From contig JAHJIJ010000015.1 in the NCBI GenBank assembly GCA_018823325.1, positions 310,001 to 374,000 on the forward strand: DNA of 64,000 nt, given 5' to 3'. This stretch comes from Alphaproteobacteria bacterium (GTDB lineage Bacteria > Pseudomonadota > Alphaproteobacteria > Sphingomonadales > Sphingomonadaceae). How positions within the stretch are numbered: position 1 is the stretch's first letter; each line of letters starts with the position of its first letter. Below are positions 34,714 to 42,355 of the stretch, one piece after another. Made by a program: the position numbers and the translations under genes. Under the pieces are notes generated by a model. That model was not told where the DNA came from. It did not search any database and saw only the letters and a program-made list of their open reading frames with translations.

Positions 34714-35361
34714 ATGAAGGGACTATTACTGGGCCTGGCGGCGACGCTTGCCCTTCCGACTGCCGCGCAGGCAGCGACATTCATGAACGGAGATTTCGAA
34801 ACCGGCTCCAATCCGGGGAGCTATTTTCTGCGCCTGGGAACGGACAGCACGGCCCTGACCGGCTGGACGATCACGTCCGGCAACGTCGAGCTGAAGGGTG
34901 GATATTGGGAGGCCGGCAGCGGCGGCCGCAGTATCGACCTCAACGGCAGCATGATGGGCGCGATTGCCCAGACCTTCGACACCGTTGCCGGCATGACCTA
35001 CAATGTCGACTTTCTGATGGCCGGCAACCCTGAGGGTGGCCCGGCTGTGAAGACGATGGAAGTCGCGGCCACGGGCAATGACGGCCAGATCTTCAGCTTT
35101 GACAATACCGGCTTCAGCAAGGCCGATATGGGCTGGACGAACTACACCTACAGCTTCACCGCTCTGAGCGATGTGACCACGCTTAGCTTTGCCTCGCTGA
35201 CCGAGTCGCCATGGACCGGCCCGGCGCTGGACAATGTGCGGGTTACCGCGCTCAGCGCGCTGCCCGTTCCCGAGCCCACGACCTGGGCGCTGATGATGGG
35301 TGGTTTTGCCTTGATCGGCAGCACCATGCGTCGTCGCCGGTCGATCGTTCAGTTCTCCTGA
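34714..35361 (+). CDS. PEPxxWA-CTERM sorting-domain protein (choice-of-anchor/DUF642-like)
   Basis: This 215-residue exported protein has a signal peptide ending near PTAAQA, then a jelly-roll-like domain beginning FMNGDFETGSNPGSYF and including LTGWTITSGNVELKG and SIDLNGSMMGAIAQTFDT. It ends with the PEP-CTERM tripartite tail: VPEPTTWALMMGG, a hydrophobic segment, and the basic MRRRR. Such tails are processed by an exosortase (EpsH/XrtA family) in strains that make exopolysaccharide. No exosortase is in the window. GGGAG lies 7 bases before the ATG. It has its own terminator downstream and lies alone between rplT and pheS. Confidence 0.88.
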   Translation: MKGLLLGLAATLALPTAAQAATFMNGDFETGSNPGSYFLRLGTDSTALTGWTITSGNVELKGGYWEAGSGGRSIDLNGSMMGAIAQTFDTVAGMTYNVDFLMAGNPEGGPAVKTMEVAATGNDGQIFSFDNTGFSKADMGWTNYTYSFTALSDVTTLSFASLTESPWTGPALDNVRVTALSALPVPEPTTWALMMGGFALIGSTMRRRRSIVQFS

Positions 35362-35390
35362 ACCGGCCAAGCGGTCACACATGAAATCGG

Positions 35391-35420
35391 AAGGGCGTCG
35401 GCATGGGCCGGCGCCCTTTT
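35391..35420 (+). terminator. Intrinsic terminator after the PEP-CTERM gene
   Basis: AAGGGCGTCGGC at 35391-35402 pairs with GCCGGCGCCCTT (one G-T pair) around a short loop and is followed by TTTTC. It separates the PEP-CTERM gene from pheS. Confidence 0.8.
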
Positions 35421-35453
35421 CGTTTGCGGTGAATTAGGCTAGCGGACGCCGCC

Positions 35454-36566
35454 ATGACCGACGTCACATCCATGAAGGACGGCCTCGTTGCCGACATCGC
35501 CGCCGCCGACACGCTGGAGGCTCTTGAGGCGCTGCGCGTCAGCGCGCTGGGCAAGAGCGGGGCTGTTACGGCCCTCCTGAAGACTCTGGGCGGCATGAGC
35601 CCCGAGGAGCGGCAGCAGCAAGGCCCCGCGATCCACGATCTGCGCGAGAGCGTGACGAGCGCGATCGCCGCCCGCAAGGCCGCGCTTGAAGCTGCAGTGC
35701 TGGATGCACGCCTTGCCTCCGAGACGCTGGACATGACGCTCCCGGTCGATCTGCCGCCGCAGGGCAGCGTCCATCCGGTCAGTCAGGTGATGGACGAACT
35801 CGCCGAAATCTTCGCCGACCTGGGTTTCGCTGTGGCGACGGGACCGGAGATCGAGGACGACTGGCGCAACTTCACCGCGCTGAACATCCCCGAGACCCAC
35901 CCGGCCCGCGCGATGCACGATACCTTCTACTTCGGCGATAATGCGCGTGCCACAGGCGGTGACGGCAATCCGGCTGCCATGCTGCTGCGCACGCACACCT
36001 CACCGGTGCAGATCCGCACCATGACGAGCGCGCCGCCGCCGATCCGCATCATCGCGCCCGGCCGCGTCTATCGCTCGGACAGCGACGCGACGCATACGCC
36101 GATGTTCCACCAGATCGAGGGTCTGGTGATCGACAAGGGCATTCACCTGGGCCATCTCAAATGGACGCTGGAGACATTCCTCAAGGCCTTCTTCGAACGT
36201 GAGGACATCGTCCTGCGCCTGCGCCCCAGCTACTTCCCCTTCACCGAGCCTTCGGTGGAAGTCGATGTGGGCTACACCATCGAGAAGGGCCAGCGCGTGA
36301 TCGGCGGCAGCGGCGATGCGGAGAATGGCGGCTGGATGGAAGTGCTTGGCAGCGGCATGGTCCATCCCAATGTCATCCGCAATTGCGGGCTGGACCCGGA
36401 TGAGTGGCAGGGCTTTGCCTTCGGCACCGGCGTGGACCGGCTCGCCATGCTCAAATATGGCATGAACGACCTGCGCGCCTTCTTCGACGGCGATCTGCGC
36501 TGGCTGCGCCATTACGGCTTCTCGGCACTCGATGTGCCCACGCTGAGCGGAGGAGTCGGCGCATGA
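35454..36566 (+). CDS. pheS: Phenylalanine-tRNA ligase alpha subunit
   Basis: This 370-residue PheS has an N-terminal coiled-coil region ([19 protein letters not shown]) that contacts tRNA. The class II catalytic core contains motif 2 ([20 protein letters not shown]), [27 protein letters not shown], and motif 3 ([21 protein letters not shown], given as about residues 321-341). It forms the alpha2-beta2 enzyme with PheT and charges tRNA-Phe. Its TGA overlaps an ATG that opens a 50-codon frame bridging to pheT, instead of overlapping pheT directly. I saw no obvious leader-peptide attenuator upstream. Confidence 0.97.
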   Translation: MTDVTSMKDGLVADIAAADTLEALEALRVSALGKSGAVTALLKTLGGMSPEERQQQGPAIHDLRESVTSAIAARKAALEAAVLDARLASETLDMTLPVDLPPQGSVHPVSQVMDELAEIFADLGFAVATGPEIEDDWRNFTALNIPETHPARAMHDTFYFGDNARATGGDGNPAAMLLRTHTSPVQIRTMTSAPPPIRIIAPGRVYRSDSDATHTPMFHQIEGLVIDKGIHLGHLKWTLETFLKAFFEREDIVLRLRPSYFPFTEPSVEVDVGYTIEKGQRVIGGSGDAENGGWMEVLGSGMVHPNVIRNCGLDPDEWQGFAFGTGVDRLAMLKYGMNDLRAFFDGDLRWLRHYGFSALDVPTLSGGVGA

Positions 36567-36715
36567 GCATTTACGGCCTGCACGCCACCCGCACCCACCT
36601 CCCGTTCGGTTCGAGCGATGTCGAGAACCGCAAGCACTGCCCTTCCCGTGTCTCGACTTCGCTCGACACGAACGGAGCAAGGGACTCAATGATCACGAAG
36701 GGAGAGCAGGCATGA
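36563..36715 (+). CDS. Possible 50-codon ORF bridging pheS and pheT (low confidence)
   Basis: An open frame starts at the ATG of an ATGA overlapping the pheS stop and ends at the TGA of an ATGA overlapping the pheT start. The peptide starts [16 protein letters not shown] and ends MITKGEQA; it resembles no known protein, and its middle is encoded by a palindromic repeat. Its worth may be purely to keep ribosomes moving from pheS to pheT. It could equally be an accident of the insert. The last codons also contain the pheT ribosome site. Confidence 0.3.
   Translation: MSIYGLHATRTHLPFGSSDVENRKHCPSRVSTSLDTNGARDSMITKGEQA
36602..36675. repeat. Palindromic repeat between pheS and pheT (related family)
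   Basis: CCGTTCGGTTCGAGCGATGT starting at 36602 pairs with a near-complement ending AACGG at 36675 (GTGTCTCGACTTCGCTCGAC starts at 36648), with about 20 bases between the arms. The outer CCGTTCG ends and the GTCGA core resemble copies 1 and 2, but the arms differ, so it is a related type. It lies inside an operon rather than at a gene end. Confidence 0.7.
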
Positions 36716-39114
36716 AATTCACCCTCTCCTGGCTCAAGGAGCATCTCGACACCAGCGCGACGCTGGAAGAGATTCTGCGCGCCCTCAACGACATTGGCCT
36801 GGAGGTCGAAGGCGTGGAGAACCCGGCGGAGAAGCTGAACGGCTTCCGTATCGCTAGGGTGCTTACAGCGGCTCCGCACCCGCAGGCGGACAAGCTGCAG
36901 GTGCTCAGCGTCGATGCCGGTGACGGCCCGATGCAGGTCGTCTGCGGCGCCCCCAATGCGCGCGCCGGCCTCGTCGGCGTGTTCGGCATGCCGGGCGCGA
37001 CAGTTCCCGCCAACGGCATGGTGCTGCGTGTCGCCGCCATTCGCGGTGTCGAATCGAACGGCATGATGTGCTCCACGCGCGAGCTGGAGCTGGGCGAGGA
37101 TCATGAGGGCATCATCGAGCTGCCCGAGGACGCGCCCGTCGGTGAGACATTCGCCGACTATGCCCATCTCGACGATCCGGTCATCGAGGTTTCCATCACG
37201 CCCAACCGGCAGGATTGCATGGGCGTGCGCGGTATTGCCCGCGATCTCGCCGCCAAGGGGCTGGGCGCGCTACGTCCGCTTGACGAGGTCGTCGCGCAGC
37301 TCCCGCAAGTCAGCGAACAGGGCGCCGGGCCGGATGTGCGGACCGACGATCCTGAAGGCTGCCCCGCTTTCTACGCGCGTGCCGTGCGCGGCGTGACCAA
37401 CGGCGCATCGCCCGAATGGCTGCAGCGGCGCCTGAAGGCGATCGGCCAGAAGCCGATCAGCGCGCTGGTGGATATCACCAATTTCATCATGATTGGCCTC
37501 GGCCGTCCGCTCCACGTCTATGACATGGCGAGCCTCGATGGCGGTCTCGTCGCCCGCAAGGCGAAGGCCGGTGAGCAGGTACTGGCGCTGAACGGCAAGA
37601 CCTATACGCTGGCCGAGGGCATGACGGTGATCGCGGACGCCTCCGCCGTTCACGACATCGGCGGCATCATGGGCGGCGAGCATAGCGGCGCGCAGGATAC
37701 GACCACCGATGTGCTGATCGAATGCGCCTATTTCACGCCCGAGAGCATTGCGCGGACGGGTCAGGCGCTTGGCCTCACGTCCGATGCCCGCCAGCGCTTC
37801 GAGCGCGGCGTGGACCCGGCCTTCCTTGATGAAGGGCTGGACATCGCGACGCGGCTCGTCCTCGCCCTCTGCGGCGGCACCGCCACTGAAGTCACCCGCG
37901 CCGGCACGCCGCCTGCGGAAAAGCGCGTCATCCAGGGCTATCGGCCCGAGATGGTAGATGCGCTCGCTGGCATGAGCGTGGGTGCGGATCGCCAGCAGTC
38001 GATCCTGGCAGCGCTTGGCTTTGCCATGGAAGGTGGCGATAGCTGGAAGATCACGGTGCCGACATGGCGCCGCGACATTCACGGCACGGCTGATATCGTC
38101 GAGGAAGTCGTGCGGATCGAGGGGCTGGACAAGGTGCCTTCCGCGCCCCTGCCCCGCACCCCCGGCGTGGCCCGGCCGACCGCCACGCCACTCCAGCTCG
38201 TCGAGCGGCGCGCGCGCCGCGCGGCGGCAGCGCGGGGCCTGAATGAGGCGATCAACTGGTCGTTCATTTCGGAAAACGAAGCCGCGCCATTCGGCGGTGG
38301 CGACTGGACGCTGGCGAATCCCATCAGCGAGGACATGAAGGTGATGCGGCCGACGCTGCTCGCCGGGCTGCTCTCAGCGGCGCGGCGCAATGCGGATCGC
38401 GGCGCCTCCTCCATTCGCCTGTTCGAAATCGGGCGGCGCTATTTCCGCGCGGACGATGGCAGCAGCGACGAGAGACTGACGCTCGGCATACTGATGGCCG
38501 GTGAAAAGAACCCGCGCGGCTGGCAGAGCGGCAAGGCGCAGGGCTTCGATGCGTTCGACATCAAGGCCGAGGTCATTGCCCTGCTCACCGCCGCCGGTGC
38601 GCCTGCCGCGCGCCTGCAGATGATGGGCGAGGCGGGCGATGCCTATCACCCCGGCCAGTCCGGCACGCTGCGCCTCGGGCCGAAGAATGTGCTCGCCGCT
38701 TATGGCGTGCTGCACCCGCGTCTGGCGCGGGCGTTCGATCTGGATGGCACGGTGGTCGCTGCGGAAATCCATCTCGATGCCATTCCGCTGCCGAAGAAGG
38801 CAGGCTTCATGCGCACGCCCTATGCGCCGCCTGCCCTGCAGGCCGTGACACGCGACTTCGCGTTCCTCGTGCCGCAGGAGCTGGAAGCCGAGGCGCTGGT
38901 GCGCGCCGTGCGCGGCGCCGATAAGACTGCCATCGTTGATGCTCGGCTGTTCGATCTGTTTGCGGGTCAGGGCGTGCCGGACGGGCAGAAGAGCCTTGCC
39001 GTGGAAGTGACGCTGCAACCCGGCGAGAAGAGCTTCACCGACGAAGAACTGAAGGCCATTGCCGACCGCGTCGTGGCGGCGGCCGCCAAGCAGGGCGCGA
39101 CGCTGCGCGGATAA
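36712..39114 (+). CDS. pheT: Phenylalanine-tRNA ligase beta subunit
   Basis: This 800-residue PheT is complete: N-terminal [21 protein letters not shown], an EMAP/tRNA-binding-like domain (VLTAAPHPQADKLQVLSVDAG and MMCSTRELELGEDHEGI), and the B3/4 editing domain (DITNFIMIGLGRPLHVYD). The B5 and catalytic-like domains follow (GSSSIRLFEIGRRYF-like region near residue 565), then the C-terminal anticodon-binding FDX-ACB domain (AVTRDFAFLVPQELEAEALV). The editing domain hydrolyses Tyr-tRNA-Phe. GGGAGAGCAGG precedes the ATG. Confidence 0.97.
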   Translation: MKFTLSWLKEHLDTSATLEEILRALNDIGLEVEGVENPAEKLNGFRIARVLTAAPHPQADKLQVLSVDAGDGPMQVVCGAPNARAGLVGVFGMPGATVPANGMVLRVAAIRGVESNGMMCSTRELELGEDHEGIIELPEDAPVGETFADYAHLDDPVIEVSITPNRQDCMGVRGIARDLAAKGLGALRPLDEVVAQLPQVSEQGAGPDVRTDDPEGCPAFYARAVRGVTNGASPEWLQRRLKAIGQKPISALVDITNFIMIGLGRPLHVYDMASLDGGLVARKAKAGEQVLALNGKTYTLAEGMTVIADASAVHDIGGIMGGEHSGAQDTTTDVLIECAYFTPESIARTGQALGLTSDARQRFERGVDPAFLDEGLDIATRLVLALCGGTATEVTRAGTPPAEKRVIQGYRPEMVDALAGMSVGADRQQSILAALGFAMEGGDSWKITVPTWRRDIHGTADIVEEVVRIEGLDKVPSAPLPRTPGVARPTATPLQLVERRARRAAAARGLNEAINWSFISENEAAPFGGGDWTLANPISEDMKVMRPTLLAGLLSAARRNADRGASSIRLFEIGRRYFRADDGSSDERLTLGILMAGEKNPRGWQSGKAQGFDAFDIKAEVIALLTAAGAPAARLQMMGEAGDAYHPGQSGTLRLGPKNVLAAYGVLHPRLARAFDLDGTVVAAEIHLDAIPLPKKAGFMRTPYAPPALQAVTRDFAFLVPQELEAEALVRAVRGADKTAIVDARLFDLFAGQGVPDGQKSLAVEVTLQPGEKSFTDEELKAIADRVVAAAAKQGATLRG

Positions 39115-39139
39115 TTCTGGATGGTTTGGGGGCGGGCGG

Positions 39140-39682
39140 TCAGTCCTTCTTCTTCGCCTCGTCCTCGTCCGGCTCCCTTGGCAGAGCCGGCGGGGCCGGC
39201 AAACGGCAGCCCCGGCTGACGGCAAGCCCGCGCAGATAGCCGCGCCGCGCGAGACCGGCGTTGATCGCCGCCTCAAGCCGCCGTTCCGCGCCTGCCGCGC
39301 CGCTCACTTCGCGCACGATGCCGCGAAAGGGAATCAGCGAGTTGACGATGGCCGCGCCACCGGCTGCCGCCAGGCTCCCGAACTTGTCCTCATTGGCCTC
39401 GGCATTGGAATCGAAATCCGGACCGAGCACTTCGTTCAGTTCGGCCATCTGATTGATCACCGTGCGGCAGCCCCGGCCAGCCGGAGCATAAGGCTGCTCG
39501 ACGGCCCGCGCGAGAAGCTCGGGGATCCTGGTCTTCTCGATGCCGACATCCCGCACCGGCTGGCTCACGATCTCGCCAGCCTTCTGCGCCGTCTTGTCTT
39601 CCTTCTCCGGTTCATCCTGCGCGAGCACCGGCGAGGCCACGAACACAGCAGACAACAGGACGAATGGCAGGAACTTTTTCAT
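39140..39682 (-). CDS. Secreted protein of unknown function
   Basis: This 180-residue protein starts MKKFLPFVLLSAVFVASPVLA, a clear signal peptide. The mature part is mostly helical and includes GCRTVINQMAELNEVLGPDFD and a stretch AAAGGAAIVNSLIPFRGIVREVSGAAGAERRLEAAI. It ends RGCRLPAPPALPREPDEDEAKKKD, with two cysteines that may pair. Similar proteins occur across sphingomonads without known role. The ATG at 39682 is set by the signal peptide. It starts about 140 bases downstream of the TonB receptor gene and is separated from it by a terminator. Confidence 0.72.
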   Translation of the reverse strand: MKKFLPFVLLSAVFVASPVLAQDEPEKEDKTAQKAGEIVSQPVRDVGIEKTRIPELLARAVEQPYAPAGRGCRTVINQMAELNEVLGPDFDSNAEANEDKFGSLAAAGGAAIVNSLIPFRGIVREVSGAAGAERRLEAAINAGLARRGYLRGLAVSRGCRLPAPPALPREPDEDEAKKKD

Positions 39683-39747
39683 CAACACAACTCCGATTCG
39701 CTCTGGAACCGTCGATCGCACAGTGTGGTTCCCGCTCGCGCACAAGC

Positions 39748-39779
39748 AAAAGGCGGGCGCGGCCTGTGCCGCACCCGCC
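39748..39779 (-). terminator. Intrinsic terminator after the TonB receptor gene
   Basis: On the minus strand, GGCGGGTGCGG pairs with CCGCGCCCGCC (one G-T pair) around a 6-base loop, followed by TTTTG. It sits about 46 bases beyond the receptor stop codon and isolates the receptor from the next minus-strand gene. Confidence 0.82.
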
Positions 39780-39824
39780 CTTGCATTCACCGCGCGAACA
39801 GGGCCCGCGCTGGTGCCTGTTCGA

Positions 39825-41957
39825 TCACTGATAGTTGACGCGAAGCCGCAGGCCGATCGTGCGCGGCGTCGGGCGGACGCCCGCCGTGTTGAGCAGGATC
39901 GTGGGCTGGTCGTAATCGCTCAGATTCTCGCCGAACAGCGTCAGATCATAGGCCTTGTAGCGCAGGCCGATGTTCGCGCTGTACAGGCTGTGAGCCTTGG
40001 CAAACTGGCCGTTGGTCTGCAGGCGATTGCCATTATAGGTCCAGGCCACGTTGAAGAGGCCTTCAACCTCGCTGCTCAGCCACGTCTGGTACGTCGCGTC
40101 GATACGTGCGTTTTCCTCGATCGTGTTGACGAGGCGCGTGCCGGGCCGCAGGTACGGGAGCCGCGCCTGCACGGCCGGATCAACGGTGTCGTACTTGCCC
40201 TGGTTGATGTTGGCGACCGCGCCGAGCGTCAGCCCGTCGATCGGCGTCCGCCAGCGCATCTCGATGTCGACGCCCTTGCTGGTGCCGTCACCGAAGTTCG
40301 AGAAGCCCGAAACGTCCGTATTCAGCGTGGGAGTCGGCGTGAGCATGTCCTCGAGCTTGTTGATGTAGACGTTCACACCAACATTGAGGCTCCGGTCCGG
40401 CGACCGCCACTTGATGCCGGCCTCATAGTTGGTCGAGCTCTCCGGGCGGGTCTGGGTGCCGGCGGGAACGCCGACATCCTCAAGCAGGTCCGCCTGAACC
40501 TGCGACTGGACGATGCCAGGCCGGAAGCCCGTGGCCGCCGTGACGAAGACGGTCAGATCATCATTGGGCACGTAGGAGAGGTTGACGCGCCAGGTCGTCA
40601 CATTCTCCGTATTCGTGTTGGTGGTGCTCGCATCCTCGAACGTGCGCTTGTCATGATAGTAGCGCAGCCCGACCCGGGGCCGCAGCTTGCCGTCCAACAG
40701 ATCGTAGCCCAGTTCGCCGTACACCGCCCAGTTCTTGGTGATGGCGTTGTTGTCGGCATTGATGTCCACGCCGAAAGCGGGAATCCGGAGATAGTTCTCC
40801 TGCGGCCCCGAGCCGTCCTGCAGCGCGCCGCCGATCAGCCAGTGAAACGGCCCGTTGGTCGTTGAGTTGATCCGCACTTCCTGGCTGAACATCTCCGGGA
40901 AGAACTGGCTTGAGAAGGCACCTGCCGGTGCAATCGGCACATAGATGCCGAAATTGCCTTCCAGATAGGTGGTCGCGCTGCTGATCGAGAAGGTGTCGAA
41001 ATCGAGCTCGGCCGAGAGGCTGTAGAGCTTGAAGTCGCCATTGCCGAAGCTCGGCTGCGCCGCCGTGTTGGCGTAATAAGGCGGGTTCGTCGAAGCCAGA
41101 CCGCCCAGGAACTGCTGGCGGGGGCGGAAATGCCAGTACTGCGCGCGGATGTTCAGATTATCCACGGGACGGAACAGCGCGACGACGCGAATGTCGTCAT
41201 CGCGAACCTCGTTCACGCCTTCACGATCCGGCGTGCCGTCGGGCGCGCCATAATATTCATCGGCCCAGCCGGGATTATAGGAATGGCCGCCGCTGACGCG
41301 AACAGCGAGGACATCCTGAATGATCGGGATGGAAACCACACCGGCCACGCCATAGTTGAGGCTGCTGGCACCCTTGGTCTGCGAGGCCTGCGCTTCTACG
41401 GCAAACTTGATGTCATTGAGGTCGGGATCGCGCGTGTGGAAAATGAACACGCCACCGGCTGAGCCCTGACCGTAGAGCGTACCTTGCGGACCACGCAGAA
41501 CCTCGACACGATCGAGATCGAGGAAGCGGATCGGCGGCGCGATGCCGAAGTTGGTCACCACGAAGGGCACGTCATCGACATAATAGCCGATCGCCGAGTC
41601 GCCATTGGAGGCGCCGGCACCGGCGCCACGAATGCTGAAGGAGCGCGAGGCAACCGACTGACGCTGGCTTTCCGAGATACCGGGAATGGCGGTCGCAAGA
41701 TCGGCAATATTGTTGATATTGCGCTCCTTGAGGTCCTCACCGCTGAACGCCTGAATCGCCAGAGGCACTTCCTGAAGTGCCTGAACGCCGGACTTCTGAG
41801 CCGTGACGACGATCTCCTCGGGCGCATTGCGCTGCGCCGCGGGCGCCGCTGGCTGACCTTCCGCGCTGTCTGTCATGGTCTGCTGCGCGCCGACTGGCGC
41901 TGCTCCCATGGCAGCCATCAGTGCAAAAGCTGCCACGCCGGCGTTGAGCCGCTTCAT
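39825..41957 (-). CDS. TonB-dependent outer membrane receptor
   Basis: This 710-residue receptor has a signal peptide (cleavage near APVGA), a short Ala/Pro-rich linker and a TonB box-like EEIVVTAQK near residues 48-56. The plug has IPGISESQRQS, SIRGAGAG, and VEVLRGPQGTLYGQGSAGGVFIF; the beta-barrel fills the rest. Barrel strands end at LRLRVNYQ, lacking the usual terminal Phe or Trp. Sequence alone does not name the ligand; plug style is that of sphingomonad receptors of the iron/carbohydrate type. It is monocistronic with a plain promoter overlapped by a CAATCGATTG palindrome. GGAGAAGGA precedes the ATG. Confidence 0.93.
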   Translation of the reverse strand: MKRLNAGVAAFALMAAMGAAPVGAQQTMTDSAEGQPAAPAAQRNAPEEIVVTAQKSGVQALQEVPLAIQAFSGEDLKERNINNIADLATAIPGISESQRQSVASRSFSIRGAGAGASNGDSAIGYYVDDVPFVVTNFGIAPPIRFLDLDRVEVLRGPQGTLYGQGSAGGVFIFHTRDPDLNDIKFAVEAQASQTKGASSLNYGVAGVVSIPIIQDVLAVRVSGGHSYNPGWADEYYGAPDGTPDREGVNEVRDDDIRVVALFRPVDNLNIRAQYWHFRPRQQFLGGLASTNPPYYANTAAQPSFGNGDFKLYSLSAELDFDTFSISSATTYLEGNFGIYVPIAPAGAFSSQFFPEMFSQEVRINSTTNGPFHWLIGGALQDGSGPQENYLRIPAFGVDINADNNAITKNWAVYGELGYDLLDGKLRPRVGLRYYHDKRTFEDASTTNTNTENVTTWRVNLSYVPNDDLTVFVTAATGFRPGIVQSQVQADLLEDVGVPAGTQTRPESSTNYEAGIKWRSPDRSLNVGVNVYINKLEDMLTPTPTLNTDVSGFSNFGDGTSKGVDIEMRWRTPIDGLTLGAVANINQGKYDTVDPAVQARLPYLRPGTRLVNTIEENARIDATYQTWLSSEVEGLFNVAWTYNGNRLQTNGQFAKAHSLYSANIGLRYKAYDLTLFGENLSDYDQPTILLNTAGVRPTPRTIGLRLRVNYQ

Positions 41958-41992
41958 TATCCTTCTCCCTGCAAAAAAATCGCCTTAACCGA

Positions 41993-42004
41993 GCAATCGA
42001 TTGC
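41993..42004. promoter_or_regulatory. GCAATCGATTGC palindrome, operator-like site 3 (TonB receptor)
   Basis: This perfect 12-base palindrome is identical to site 2 of the actP unit. It is centred 41 bases upstream of the receptor start and overlaps the end of the predicted -10 hexamer, an ideal position for repression. Confidence 0.7.
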
Positions 42005-42030
42005 ATAATGGCTTTGTGGACAATGTCCAA
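42002..42030 (-). promoter_or_regulatory. Putative sigma-70-type promoter of the TonB receptor gene
   Basis: Read on the minus strand, TTGGAC (complement of 42025-42030) and TATGCA (complement of 42002-42007) are separated by 17 bases. A 13-base near-palindrome TGGACAATGTCCA lies at 42017-42029 over the -35 region. Transcription would start near 41995, inside operator-like site 3. Confidence 0.55.
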
Positions 42031-42148
42031 TCCGCTCTGACCGCAAACGCAAGAATGTCGCGCACTGTTACAGAAATGCTACGGTTTACAGGCACCACCA
42101 AAAGCGCAGGAGGCGAGCCGCCGTCCGTGACTTGATGCTGCATCATCT

Positions 42149-42160
42149 ACAATCGATTGC
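42149..42160. promoter_or_regulatory. CAATCGATTG palindrome, operator-like site 4
   Basis: CAATCGATTG occupies 42150-42159, followed by C. It lies 156 bases from site 3, about 197 bases upstream of the receptor start and about 200 upstream of prfC. Two-site spacing mirrors the actP unit and would suit looping. Confidence 0.65.
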
Positions 42161-42355
42161 CCGCAGGGGCAGAAAAAGCCTTCGCTCGAGGCAGAATTCT
42201 CGCCCTTCTCGCGGGTCGTCCACTCGAGCCGGTGACGCACGCGCGCTGCCAAAGCGCTGACTTGCAGTGTCACCGTGCCACCCCCTATAGCAGCGGCACA
42301 TTCGGCCCGGCTTTACCGACCCCGGCCTGCATTTTTCCTGGATTAAACGCATCTT

